From NCBI RefSeq assembly GCF_000422425.1, contig NZ_AULT01000030.1:1-64000 (forward strand): DNA of 64,000 nt, in the 5' to 3' direction. Positions within the stretch are counted from its first letter, which is position 1, and every line of letters starts with the position of its first letter. This document shows, one piece after another, positions 54,197 through 63,668 of this stretch. The notes under the pieces were generated by a model. The model was not told the DNA's origin. It saw only the letters and a program-made list of their open reading frames with translations, and ran no database searches. Source of the stretch: Oceanospirillum beijerinckii DSM 7166 (GTDB taxonomy: Bacteria > Pseudomonadota > Gammaproteobacteria > Pseudomonadales > Halomonadaceae). A program made the translations under genes and the position numbers.

Positions 54197-55147
54197 ATGA
54201 ATATTCAGCGCACACCGCCACTGCGCAGTCTGCATATTTTTGCGGTTGCCGCAGAACTGGGTAGCTTTAAACAGGCCGCAGAACAACTGTGCGTGACCCC
54301 TCAGGCGGTCAGCTTGCAGATCAAATCACTAGAGGAACAGTTACAGCTGACACTGTTTATCCGCCACCCCTCAGGCATTGAGCTGAGTGCTGCTGGTGAA
54401 CAGCTACTGGATTATGTGCGTCGAGGCATCGACCTGATCGACCGGGGTATTAAAGAGGTCAAACAGCAGCAACATCGGCCACTATTGAGAATCAGTACCT
54501 CACCCTGGTTTGCTGTGAACTGCTTACTGCCCAAGCTACCCGAATATGAAGCCCTGCACCCTGAACTGGATATTCGTATCACGACCACAGTGCCCTTTCC
54601 GGACTTTGCCGCCGAACGCCTGGATCTGGCGATACAGTGGGGTTTTGGCCAGTGGCCTTTCAGTCACAAGCAACTGCTGATTACCGACGATAAACTTCTG
54701 GTCTGCGCGCCTGATCTGCTGCAGCCGGATTCCTCTTACTACAAAACACTGCAACACAAAGACGATCTGAGCCAACACCGACTGCTCTGCACTCCTCTGT
54801 CCGTCGAATTGTGGCGCAAGTTACTGAACACACTTGGCGTAGATACCGTGGTGGAGCGTCAGGTGTTGACTCTGGATAGCCATGCGGGTCTGTTGGAAGC
54901 GGCTAAACGGGGTTTAGGCGTGGCTCTGATCTCTGTCCCCGATGCCCGAGATGCCATTACCCAAGGCGATCTGATTGCTCCTTTGGGCGATAGAGCGATC
55001 AGTGAGCTTAACCCTGGCTTGATGCCCGGCTATTGGTTAGTGCAAAAAGAAGACGCCCATAAGCACCCGCAGATTCAGGATTTTCTGCGCTGGATGCACA
55101 GCTGGCTACAACACCACCCAAGAGCCGCAAGAGCAAGTTTAACTTGA
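54197..55147 (+). CDS. LysR-family regulator, GcvA-like
   Basis: A 316-residue regulator from Met 54197, with AGAGAGCTTT upstream. PPLRSLHIFAVAAELGSFKQ opens the winged helix-turn-helix, in the form typical of GcvA/AmpR-like members. The effector domain starts LLRISTSPWFAVNCLLPKL. It is divergent from the RmlD-like gene (about 240 bases apart) and is followed by the DUF1338 gene 180 bases downstream, either of which might be a target. The ligand is unknown. Confidence 0.9.
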   Translation: MNIQRTPPLRSLHIFAVAAELGSFKQAAEQLCVTPQAVSLQIKSLEEQLQLTLFIRHPSGIELSAAGEQLLDYVRRGIDLIDRGIKEVKQQQHRPLLRISTSPWFAVNCLLPKLPEYEALHPELDIRITTTVPFPDFAAERLDLAIQWGFGQWPFSHKQLLITDDKLLVCAPDLLQPDSSYYKTLQHKDDLSQHRLLCTPLSVELWRKLLNTLGVDTVVERQVLTLDSHAGLLEAAKRGLGVALISVPDARDAITQGDLIAPLGDRAISELNPGLMPGYWLVQKEDAHKHPQIQDFLRWMHSWLQHHPRAARASLT

Positions 55148-55330
55148 CCAAGACACGAAGTTTTTTTGTTTGCTGGCATCTCCCTGTCTCGTCACACTAC
55201 CTCTATTACCGGTATAACAAATAACCCTGTTTTACACACAAGGTTATGACCCAAATAAAAGATAAAGGGGTTTAATCCCCTACTGCGGCATTGAAGAGTG
55301 CCAGCAGAAAAACCGTGACAGGAAAACAAC

Positions 55331-56131
55331 ATGACTCCACAGGCTTTCTTTGAACAACTTTGGCAAAACTATATCGAGATCACACCACAGGCTGAGCAGA
55401 TTCGTCAGCTGTTTGCCGCCACCGACGGTGAAGTGATTAACGACCATGTCGCTTTCCGAACCTTTGCCAATACACCGCTGCAACTGGATAACCTGGTACC
55501 TCTGATTCTGGAAATGGGTTACGAGGTACAAGGGGACTATGAGTTCAAAGCGAAAAAACTGCGTGCGAAAAGCTTTATCCACCTGGATCATACCGTGCCT
55601 AAGATTTTTATCTCTGAGCTGCTGACCGACCAGCTGAGCGAACAGGCACAACAGATTATTGCCAAGTACACTGCTGAAATCACCGAACAGCCTATGGATC
55701 AAAGTGTGTTCTGCTCGGGTCGTCACTGGAGCACGCCAGCCTGGGAAGACTATCAAACCGTAATGGCAGAAAGTGAGTACGGTGCCTGGTTACTGGCGAT
55801 TGGTATCCGAGTGAATCACTTCACGGTCAGCATCAATCATCTAAACAGCACCAACTGCATTCGTGAAGTGCTGCAGCGTGTAAAAGACGCCGGTTTTGCA
55901 GTCAACACCGTAGGCGGTGAAGTAAAAGGTACGCCTGAGTCACTGCTGGAACAGGGCTCCAGTATGGCTGACCGTATGGCATTTACCTTTGCCGATGGCC
56001 AAGAGCATGAGATCGCGACCTGCTTCTATGAGTTCGCCCTGCGCCATGCCGACAATGAAGGCGTTGTCTACCAAGGTTTTATCGAAGCCAATGCCGATAA
56101 GATTTTCGAGTCTACTAACATCGCAGCCTAA
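55331..56131 (+). CDS. DUF1338 protein (2-oxoadipate dioxygenase/decarboxylase-like)
   Basis: A 266-residue protein of the HglS/DUF1338 family, a metalloenzyme group related to VOC folds. The likely metal ligands are His in NDHVAFR (about 41), His in RVNHFTVS (about 178) and Glu in FYEFALRHADNEG (near 240). HglS of Pseudomonas converts 2-oxoadipate to 2-hydroxyglutarate in lysine breakdown. This shorter relative (266 against about 460 residues) may act on another keto acid. GGAAAACAAC precedes the start. A terminator follows at about 56160. Confidence 0.82.
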   Translation: MTPQAFFEQLWQNYIEITPQAEQIRQLFAATDGEVINDHVAFRTFANTPLQLDNLVPLILEMGYEVQGDYEFKAKKLRAKSFIHLDHTVPKIFISELLTDQLSEQAQQIIAKYTAEITEQPMDQSVFCSGRHWSTPAWEDYQTVMAESEYGAWLLAIGIRVNHFTVSINHLNSTNCIREVLQRVKDAGFAVNTVGGEVKGTPESLLEQGSSMADRMAFTFADGQEHEIATCFYEFALRHADNEGVVYQGFIEANADKIFESTNIAA

Positions 56132-56159
56132 CCCTCTGATACGACAGTAATTATCCATT

Positions 56160-56205
56160 TAAAGGGCATGCTGGCAGCAATGAAGGCATGCCCTTATTAT
56201 TTTTC
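56160..56205 (+). terminator. Terminator of the DUF1338 gene
   Basis: AAGGGCATGC (56162-56171) pairs with GCATGCCCTT (56186-56195), followed by ATTATTTTTC. Confidence 0.9.
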
Positions 56206-56434
56206 ACAAAAAACAAAGGACAATATTTGTCTTAAAAAATCCACTGATAAAGCAATCTTATTACTTGCCAGATTCCGGATAATCAAATAGTAAGCAATAC
56301 ATTAATTACTCAAGCTAACAATTTATTTATTAAAGAGGCCTATAAAAAAACCGATATAACTATCAATAAAGTCGATTAATATTGACTCGATACGCACGCT
56401 AATTGCGAAGCCCTCAGATAACAGGAGGTTATCT
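56206..56434. other. AT-rich upstream region of the duplicated unknown gene
   Basis: About 230 AT-rich bases, clearly richer than the surroundings, with no frame or clear hairpin. ACAGGAGGTTATCT at the right end is an excellent ribosome binding site for 56435. Confidence 0.5.
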
Positions 56435-57478
56435 ATGCAGATCACCAATAACTCATCAGCTCCATCCCTGCATTCTAATCAGCCCAAATCCAGCAGGACA
56501 GCCACTGAAGGCCACACCGCTGATAAGCATACCGTTCAACAAACTGGGACAGGTGCAGCGGCAGAAGTGCAAATTAGCAATGCAGCCAGAGAAGGCAACA
56601 ATCTTCCACGCTATCTAAAACCAGTGGAAGGTTATGCCGATCCTCATGCATCATCTGGCAGTATTTATGATTTCTTAAAGCCCAGCGATCAAAAAGTTCT
56701 GAAAGAAGCCTATGACTACGCTTTAAATAATGGAACCGATCTAAAAAAAGTAGAAGAAGCAGCTTTTTATCTGGGCGGACTAAGGCACAAACAAGCCCAG
56801 GTTGCGACAGGTACGAAACACTCCACTTATGTACCTGATAAATATAAAGCCCTTGTAAGTGCGAAACCTGAAGACAGGGCTCAGGAGCTTAAAAAACTAC
56901 TCCAGCAAGATCCTGACAATAAACTACTGAATAGAATAAAGCGTGCTGACGAAGGCAGTTTCTTTGGTTCAAATCCAATACTGAATCAAGCACTGTTTAC
57001 TGACGCCGTTGATGATCAACTTGGTCCTTATCGAGCTAACGCGACATCAAATAATCAAAGCTCTAACGCTGCCGAAGATCTGCTCTTCCGGCATCTGAAA
57101 GACTCAGATCATTCGGAACTCAGTAAAGCGTATCAAAATGCGCGGGATAACGATCTAGATCCAGAAGAAGTACGCAAAGCAGCCCTGTTATTAGCCGTTC
57201 AGCGTATGAACGAAAATATGACCAAAACGCTGGATGAGAATAGCTCGGCAGCACAGGCTGTTAAAGCATCATCAGAACTCTTCAGAAATGAGATTGATAC
57301 ACCGAATAAGTTAATTGAGTTAGCGGAGAAGGTACTGGGTGAAGATGCTGCGGATTCCTTCAGGCAACTGGTCGGACAACCATCAACCGAAGAGATCTTT
57401 GGCAAAAACAGTACGCTGAGACAAGCCCTGTTCCTGGCTCCAGCCTACAACCTGCTCAATATGTCACTGAACGGCTGA
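56435..57478 (+). CDS. Unknown protein with two internal homologous halves
   Basis: A 347-residue protein of unrecognised family. Residues 1-58 are polar and Ser/Thr/Gln-rich, likely disordered. Then two related modules follow. The first (about 70-195) begins YDFLKPSDQKVLKEAYDYAL and ends FFGSNPILNQALF. The second (about 215-345) begins LLFRHLKDSDHSELSKAYQN and ends IFGKNSTLRQALF. Within them ..L..AY..A..N..D...V..AA..L...R is shared, so an internal duplication is clear. Helices dominate, and there is no signal peptide or cysteine. The gene lies in an AT-rich pocket with base use unlike its neighbours, a sign of transfer. The soft N-terminus recalls the tandem pair at 1.6-2.75 kb and some secreted effectors, but no homology is claimed. 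Confidence 0.75.
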   Translation: MQITNNSSAPSLHSNQPKSSRTATEGHTADKHTVQQTGTGAAAEVQISNAAREGNNLPRYLKPVEGYADPHASSGSIYDFLKPSDQKVLKEAYDYALNNGTDLKKVEEAAFYLGGLRHKQAQVATGTKHSTYVPDKYKALVSAKPEDRAQELKKLLQQDPDNKLLNRIKRADEGSFFGSNPILNQALFTDAVDDQLGPYRANATSNNQSSNAAEDLLFRHLKDSDHSELSKAYQNARDNDLDPEEVRKAALLLAVQRMNENMTKTLDENSSAAQAVKASSELFRNEIDTPNKLIELAEKVLGEDAADSFRQLVGQPSTEEIFGKNSTLRQALFLAPAYNLLNMSLNG

Positions 57479-57521
57479 TTCAGTCCTCTGCTGGCCCTGT
57501 GCGCATTACAAATAGCGGACA

Positions 57522-57548
57522 CAAAAAAAGCCCCGTGCACACGGGGCT
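57522..57548 (-). terminator. Terminator of astA
   Basis: AGCCCCGTG (57530-57538) pairs with CACGGGGCT. A T-run follows in the minus direction, so it serves the minus-strand astA. Confidence 0.88.
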
Positions 57549-57645
57549 GAAGTACTGTCTATGTTTTGCAGGAAAGCGCGTATTGCTCGTGTCTCTGTCT
57601 CGCGAGACTATATGATTCGAAATAACACTAACTCTTCCAATAAAA

Positions 57646-58707
57646 CTATGCCGCGACGGCATGAGCCTGTTGATTACGTTTAAACGGGATATAACGGGCA
57701 TTCGGTGCCGTGTGATTAATTCCTAACGCCTGAGCCGTTTCCTGATTGATCATCAAAGTGCCATCCGCTGCCATACGGGCCGGTGCCAGCATAACGCGGT
57801 AATCATTCAGGTTACCGTTGCTGAGCATATACATCTCATCCTGCTCCGTAATATCAAAGCTGATGCGTACCTGGCCCTGGTGACTGTCACGCACAGTATG
57901 CACTTCACCGACCGGACACTGTACCGATGGACCGCCATCAAACAGATCCACATAACCGGTAAACTGGAAACCCTCTTTTTTCAGCATATGCAGCGCAGGC
58001 GCGGAGGAGTCATTGGGCTTACCTATTACCTCACGGGCTTCTTGCGGTAACAGATCGATATAGATTGGATATTTCGGCATCAGATCGGAGATAAACTGCG
58101 TACCCTTCAAAGCTACCGTGTTCACCGCATCCTGGAACTCGATACCAAAGAACTGGCTACCTAAGTGCTGCCATAATGGTGAATTACCATTTTCATCCTG
58201 CCAGCCACGCAGCTCCGCCATCACGGTTTCACCAAAGCGTTCCGGGAAATCCGCCATGGTCAGAAAACGGGCACGGGACAGGAACTGGCCGACACCGGGC
58301 TTGCGGTATTCCGGCAGAACAAATAATGAACCCACTTCAGTCGCGCCAGTGTAATCATTCACCATGCTCAAGACACGAGCCTGACGGGTCACCGCCAGAT
58401 CACTGCTGCTGCTCACCAAGGTAGAGACTTTGTAAGAGTAAAACGGACGATCCAAACCAATACCGGTATAGATCGCAGTGGTACCCACTACGCGACCCGA
58501 TGCCGGATCTTCCAACACCATAAAATAGGTGCCCATGGGATCTTCTGCGCCTTGCGCTGAGAAGCTGCGTGTCGTGGCTTCTATTTTACTCAGCCATGCC
58601 GCTTCATCGGCTGGCATAGAGGTCATGCCACGACCCACGGCACGGGACAGCGCCATCAGATCATCGAGATCGCTCATTTGACAGGGACGAATTAACAACA
58701 TAGCCAT
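57646..58707 (-). CDS. astA: Arginine N-succinyltransferase family protein
   Basis: About 353 residues. ATG 58707 or 58701 is possible and no ribosome binding site decides it. The GNAT-fold family is shown by LLIRPCQMSDLDDLMALSR, then SLFVLPEYRKPGVGQFLS, ELRGWQDENGNSPLWQHLG and MPKYPIYIDLLP. It adds succinate from succinyl-CoA to the alpha-amino group of arginine, the first step of the AST catabolic route. The other ast genes are not in the window. It is divergent from an Lrp/AsnC-family gene, probably its regulator, with a palindrome between them. Confidence 0.92.
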   Translation of the reverse strand: MAMLLIRPCQMSDLDDLMALSRAVGRGMTSMPADEAAWLSKIEATTRSFSAQGAEDPMGTYFMVLEDPASGRVVGTTAIYTGIGLDRPFYSYKVSTLVSSSSDLAVTRQARVLSMVNDYTGATEVGSLFVLPEYRKPGVGQFLSRARFLTMADFPERFGETVMAELRGWQDENGNSPLWQHLGSQFFGIEFQDAVNTVALKGTQFISDLMPKYPIYIDLLPQEAREVIGKPNDSSAPALHMLKKEGFQFTGYVDLFDGGPSVQCPVGEVHTVRDSHQGQVRISFDITEQDEMYMLSNGNLNDYRVMLAPARMAADGTLMINQETAQALGINHTAPNARYIPFKRNQQAHAVAA

Positions 58708-58815
58708 ACCCAACTATTTACTGAAGTGATGAGGGTAATTTTAGTGTCATGTCTACAAAATGAGCTTTCTGATTTTCACTAAAAAGTGCAGATCCTGCAG
58801 CTATAATAAAATCGA

Positions 58816-58832
58816 GCCAAATAAAATTTGGC
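58816..58832. promoter_or_regulatory. Candidate operator between astA and the Lrp-family gene
   Basis: Perfect inverted repeat GCCAAAT-AAA-ATTTGGC in the divergent region. A TATAAT box lies just left (58802-58807). Lrp-family regulators bind AT-rich palindromes of this size, so it may control both genes. Confidence 0.5.
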
Positions 58833-58970
58833 ATCATGAAAGAAAGTTGCGAAACGCCATCGACAACGGCAAACTAGCGCAACTTAGCGTGTTTATCGCT
58901 GCAATCGTGCGTGATGAGTGATAGAAACAGGCTGAATATTCTTAAAAAAGCGCCCGTAGAAGGTTATCTT

Positions 58971-59453
58971 ATGCAGCTTGACCGTATCAGCCGAAATATT
59001 CTTTCGATCCTGCAGCAGGAAGCCAGAATCACCAACCAGGATCTGGCAAACCGCGTCGGCTTATCACCAAGCTCCTGCCTGAATCGTGTCCGCAAGCTGG
59101 AAGAAGCCTGTCTGATCGGGCCTTATCTAAGCAATCTAAACCTGGCTAAGATCTGTCGTAGCGTGGAAGTGATCTGCACCGTCAGCCTGAAGGATCAGAG
59201 CACCGATGCCTTTCGTTCTTTCCAGAGTGCTGCCCAAAGCCATCCCGAGGTGGTGGAGTGTTATACCGTCAGTGGCAGCTTTGATTTCTTCCTGCGTATC
59301 GTAGCACCGGATATGGCACGCTATAACGATATCAACGATATGCTATTGGATGTACTACCGGGTATGGTCAATATCAGTAGCCATGTGGTGCTGACCAATG
59401 TGAAACCTTTCCGGGGTTATCCATTGGATGCTCTGCTGGAACAGACGCTTTAA
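58971..59453 (+). CDS. Lrp/AsnC-family transcriptional regulator
   Basis: A 160-residue regulator from Met 58971, with GAAGGTTATCTT upstream. An earlier in-frame start at 58911 is less likely. The N-terminal helix-turn-helix (about 1-55) reads LDRISRNILSILQQEARITN then DLANRVGLSPSSCLNRVRKLE. The C-terminal RAM domain (about 65-150) senses amino acids and builds octamers. It is divergent from astA. Feast-famine regulators beside amino-acid catabolic genes normally respond to the substrate, so arginine or ornithine is a fair guess at the ligand. Confidence 0.92.
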   Translation: MQLDRISRNILSILQQEARITNQDLANRVGLSPSSCLNRVRKLEEACLIGPYLSNLNLAKICRSVEVICTVSLKDQSTDAFRSFQSAAQSHPEVVECYTVSGSFDFFLRIVAPDMARYNDINDMLLDVLPGMVNISSHVVLTNVKPFRGYPLDALLEQTL

Positions 59454-59591
59454 GACAACCAGACGGACTTCCCCGTGGCCTATAAAAGATATATTATAAA
59501 AGAAAGTTAAAGATTGATTATTAATATTGCGAAATGGACTTTCCTGCAGCTAGCCTTACATTAAACCGAGCTGATACACAGGTCACTCCAC

Positions 59592-60353
59592 ATGATGTCC
59601 AGCCCTATTAAACGGATTACACACCAGTACAAAGTGAGCCTGATCTGGATCGCTGCACTGTTTATCTCATCCTTGTTCCTATTCGCGTCTCTGCTGTGGG
59701 AGTCCGCTGATACGATCAATCAGGAGGATGAGAAACATGTCCACTCATCCATTGAGGAAGATATTCAGCGCACCAAACGTCTGCTGCTGAATAATGTACG
59801 GGATTATGCTATTTGGGACAGCGCCTACGATCAGTGGATCAAACAGCAACAGCCTGACCGGGACTGGGTTGTGAGTAATCTGGGCACGGGGCTGTATGAA
59901 AACCTCAATGTCGAATGGGCTGCGGTTGTCAGTCAAAGCCAGGGGATACGTTTCAGCGCCTACCAGGGCAAAACGCACTCAACCGTTATGTCGCAAAAAT
60001 TAGCACCATTAACACAAGCCTTATTGCGTCAAGGCAGTGACTTGCTGCTACTGGATAATAAGGTGTATGCCGTTGCATCACACCCGATATTAAAAGAGAG
60101 CGACAACCATGATGCTGCGGGTTACGGTGAAAGTTTTGTCTTTGCTACCCCGCTGAATACGGCAGAGCAGCATGAGCTTAAAACCCATATTGGTTATCAG
60201 GATCTGTACTTTTCCCTGCAACCGCCACCTTCCCATGCTTATTACAGCTTACAGGATAATCAAGGCAAGCAGCTCGGCTATCTGAACAGGCAACCTATGA
60301 AGCCCGGCAATCAATTCCTGCACCACCTTTTCCCTGGATTTTGCTGTTATTAA
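59592..60353 (+). pseudogene. N-terminal part of a frameshifted CHASE4 signalling protein
   Basis: A 253-codon frame with a membrane segment (about 16-36) and a CHASE4-type periplasmic domain (about 45-235). The domain has the typical VRDYAIWDSAYDQW and LGTGLYENLNVEWAAVV segments. The frame runs off in FPGFCCY and stops at 60351-60353. In the -1 frame the DNA from about 60320 continues as APPFPWILLLLTVLGI, the expected second membrane helix, and leads into the GAF-GGDEF-EAL frame. So one base seems to be missing near 60315-60322. The defect could be a true mutation or a sequence error. Confidence 0.85.
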
Positions 60354-62254
60354 CGGTTTTAGGTATTACGACAGGTTTGTTGTTCCATCGCCTGGTCAAA
60401 CAGGGTCGGCACAGCCTGCAGGAGATGCAGGCTCTGGCCAATACCCGGTCAGATCTGGAAGAACAGCAGAAGGTGGTTCAAAACCTGCGCCAGCGCTTTC
60501 AGTACCAGGGTTCTCAACAAGCTTTCTTTCACACCCTCAGCCTGGAAGCCACCCGGCTGATCAAAGCAGATATCACGGCTGTCTGGCTACTGGATGATTC
60601 GGGCCATCAACTGGTCTGCCAAACCAGTAACTCTTCGATGACCCACGAAGCCTTTAATCTGAGTGAAGTTCAAACCTGTATCGAGCTGATTCAGGGCCAA
60701 CCCGTAGTTGAACTGAATATGCCGGGTACAGACAGACCTGACTTGTTTTCTCATCAGGGTATGCTGAAACTGTTTCGCGAGTTTGGCTTACACAGTGCCC
60801 TGCTCACCGGCGTTTATCAGGGAGGGGAGCTACAGGGTGTGCTTACCTTCTGTCAGTACCAGCCAAGACAATGGAGTGATAGCGATAAGAATGCCGCCTC
60901 GGCACTGGCAGGCGTTACCGCGCAGTTTGCCGAAGCCTTTCAACGCCGCAAAGCCGAGGAAAATTTCTATCAGGAAACTCACTTTGATCAGGTTACCGGA
61001 TTGCCCCAGCTGGCTCATATCGAGGACCAGTTTTCTCAAGAGACGGAGCATAAAGAAGGCTACCTGCTGATTCTGCGTCTTCATGGCCTGCATCTGATCA
61101 ATGAATTTCATGGTGTAGAAGCCGGAGATGAAGTATTCAGAAATCTGGCCCAGCAGTGCCTTGCGATACTGGAGCCTCTGCCACAACAAAAACATCTGTT
61201 CCGCCTACCGGCTAATCGATTGGGTTTACTGTTGGAAGGCAGTCAAAGTGAGGCAGAGCACAGCGTTCAGTTATTGATTGATCTGGTCAGTGGCAGCACC
61301 TGGGATTATCAGCGCAAAAACTACACACTGAGTCTTCAGGCCGGTGGCGCGCACTATCCTTCCGATGGCCGCTCGCTGGAAGAGTTGCAGCATAAAGCCC
61401 GACTGGCACTGCAACATATCCGTAACCAGGCCGATAAACCCAATACATTCTCCTTTTATTCCCTCAACGTCAGCCGTGGACTAAAAGCCAGAACTCAGGC
61501 AATTCAGGAGTTACAACGGGCCATTGAACGTGAGGAGTTTGTGCTTTATTTTCAACCGCAATACAGCTCTGATAAGCGGATTGAGGGTGCGGAAGCATTG
61601 CTGCGCTGGCAACACCCTGAAAAAGGATTACTGGGGCCAGGGCACTTTATTACTCTGGCGGAAGAGACCGAGCTGATTGTACCTATGAGCCGCTGGATTC
61701 TCAGACAGGCCTGTCAGGTGCTGACCCGGTTACCCATCACCCTGTCTGTTAATATTTCGGTTCTGCAGCTGCGCCAGGCAGGCTTTGTGCGTGAAATTCA
61801 GGGGCTGATTCATGAATTTGACTTCCAGCCCCACCAGCTGGTGATAGAGATTGTCGAATCCATGATGGCTGATCCCGGTGCTGCCCGCCAGCTGAAAGCC
61901 TTACGCCAACTGGGAGTGCAGGTGGCACTGGATGACTTTGGCACCGGCTACTCCTCGTTAAGCTATTTACAGCACTTCGCGGTTGATGAGATCAAGGTGG
62001 ATCGGTGCTTTATTAAAGCCCTGGAGGAGCAGGATGACGCGCCACTGGCCAGGACCATTATCGCAATGGCCCACAGTCTGAACTGCAGGGTGGTGGTTGA
62101 AGGGGTTGAGAACAAGGCTCAACTGGCCTTTTGCCGTCAGCACAAGGCCGACCTGATACAGGGCTTTTTCTTCGCAAAACCAGAACCCTGGGAGCACTTT
62201 ACCGCACGGCTTGAAGCCTCGTTTCAGAACGACCACACCGCCAACGCTCATTGA
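60341..62254 (+). pseudogene. C-terminal GAF-GGDEF-EAL part of the frameshifted protein
   Basis: A 637-codon frame beginning at a TTG with no ribosome binding site, continuing the CHASE4 gene in another frame. Order: membrane helix (about 1-14), coiled linker (20-50), GAF domain (about 55-205), degenerate GGDEF (about 215-375) and EAL (about 385-630). Where GGDEF should be, the sequence reads RLPANRLGLLLEG, so cyclase activity is lost. The EAL site is whole (EALLRW near 416, SVNISVLQL, DDFGTGYSSL, EIKVDRCF, EGVENK). If the frame were restored it would be a roughly 890-residue membrane c-di-GMP phosphodiesterase. Without the start half it is unlikely to be made in quantity. Confidence 0.85.
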
Positions 62255-62315
62255 TAATGGGCTTGGCGGTTTGGTTATTGGTTTGGTATCGCTCAGATTT
62301 ATAGCAGGATCAAAT

Positions 62316-63668
62316 TTACAGCAGGAACAGTGTCGCTAAACCCAGGAAGCTGAGAAAACCGATAATATCAGTCACTGTGGTCAAAATCACAGCCCCGGAC
62401 AAGGCCGGGTCGATACCCAGCTTTTTCAGCGTCAATGGCACCAGAATCCCGGATACCGCCGCCGCCAACAGGTTAAACACCAGCGCAACGGCAATCACCA
62501 CAGACAGGCCGATATCGTTAAACCAGAACCAGGCCACCACAGCGACCACTAAAGCCCACACCGTACCGTTTAGCATGCCGACCGCCAGTTCCTTGGTCAG
62601 TAACCAACGGGTATTGCTGGAAGCGATCTGATTCAGTGCCAAACCACGGATTGCTAAGGTAAGCGTCTGACTACCTGCAATTCCCCCCATGCTCGCCACA
62701 ACAGGCATCAATACCGCCAGCGCGACAATCTGCCCCAACGCCTCTTCAAACTGTCCGATCACCCAGGCTGCTGCAAAAACGGTAATCAGATTGATCCCCA
62801 ACCAGACACCCCGGCGTTTTGCACTGGGAATCACCGGAGAAAACAGATCCTCTTCCTGATCCAAACCCGCACTTTTCATCACCTTGTCATCAGCATCACT
62901 GCGAATCGCCTCAACAATATCATCCAGAGTGATGCGCCCTAGTAACTGATGTTGATCATCCACCACCGCCATCGACATCAGATCCCGGCGATTAAACAAG
63001 GTAGTCACTTCCTGTTCACTGGCCTGGGCCCGGATCACTTCGCTATCACCGGACATCACATCAGAGATCAGCTGTTCCGGTGAAGACAGCAACAGCGTAT
63101 TCATCGCCACCTTACCTAAAAAGCGGCCTTCATCGCTGGTAACCATCAGAGCATCGGTATGGGGCGGCAGGGTTTCATGGCGACGCAGCCAGCGCAGTAC
63201 AACCGCAACAGATACATCGGGGCGAACCGCCATCACATCCGTAGTCATCAAACGACCAACGGTGCCCTCTTCATAGGACAGCACCTTCTCCAGGCGCAGA
63301 CGGCGGTCCATATCCAGGGACTCCAGAATCAGATCGGTCTGATCCTTCGGTAGCTCCTCCAGGACAAAGGCCAGATCAGAGACCTCCATACTGTCTGCCG
63401 CCGCAACCAGCTCCTGCTCATCCATATCATTGATGATGCTGGAACGAGCCTCATCGTGCAGCCAGGTCAGGATCTCACCTTCATGCTCGGGAGGAATCAG
63501 CTCCCACAGATCCCGACGCTGCCCCGGAGGCATCGATTCCAGTAAATTTGCCACATCCGCGGCGGGCATATCCATCAGCGCGGCTTTCAGCACACTGCTG
63601 CTTTTATCTTCCGCCAGGTGGTTTAACACCCAATCCACTGAGCCAAATTCGATGCCGCTGCTTACCAT
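62316..63668 (-). CDS. mgtE: Magnesium transporter MgtE
   Basis: A 450-residue Mg2+ channel of the MgtE family. Order: helical N-domain (about 10-130, e.g. MPPGQRRDLWELIPPE), two CBS domains (about 135-260, with VGRLMTTDVMAVRPDVSV and LGRITLDDIVEAIR) and five membrane helices (about 285-450). SMGGIAGSQTLTL and AGSQ-like pore segments are present. Cytosolic Mg2+ bound between the N and CBS domains closes the pore. CAAGGATTCT precedes the start. It is a single gene convergent with the EAL gene. Confidence 0.95.
   Translation of the reverse strand: MVSSGIEFGSVDWVLNHLAEDKSSSVLKAALMDMPAADVANLLESMPPGQRRDLWELIPPEHEGEILTWLHDEARSSIINDMDEQELVAAADSMEVSDLAFVLEELPKDQTDLILESLDMDRRLRLEKVLSYEEGTVGRLMTTDVMAVRPDVSVAVVLRWLRRHETLPPHTDALMVTSDEGRFLGKVAMNTLLLSSPEQLISDVMSGDSEVIRAQASEQEVTTLFNRRDLMSMAVVDDQHQLLGRITLDDIVEAIRSDADDKVMKSAGLDQEEDLFSPVIPSAKRRGVWLGINLITVFAAAWVIGQFEEALGQIVALAVLMPVVASMGGIAGSQTLTLAIRGLALNQIASSNTRWLLTKELAVGMLNGTVWALVVAVVAWFWFNDIGLSVVIAVALVFNLLAAAVSGILVPLTLKKLGIDPALSGAVILTTVTDIIGFLSFLGLATLFLL

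Noticed and set aside
60341-60361. Programmed -1 frameshift in the CHASE4-EAL gene
   Set aside because: No X-XXY-YYZ slippery heptamer in the overlap and no hairpin just downstream. A simple indel is more likely.
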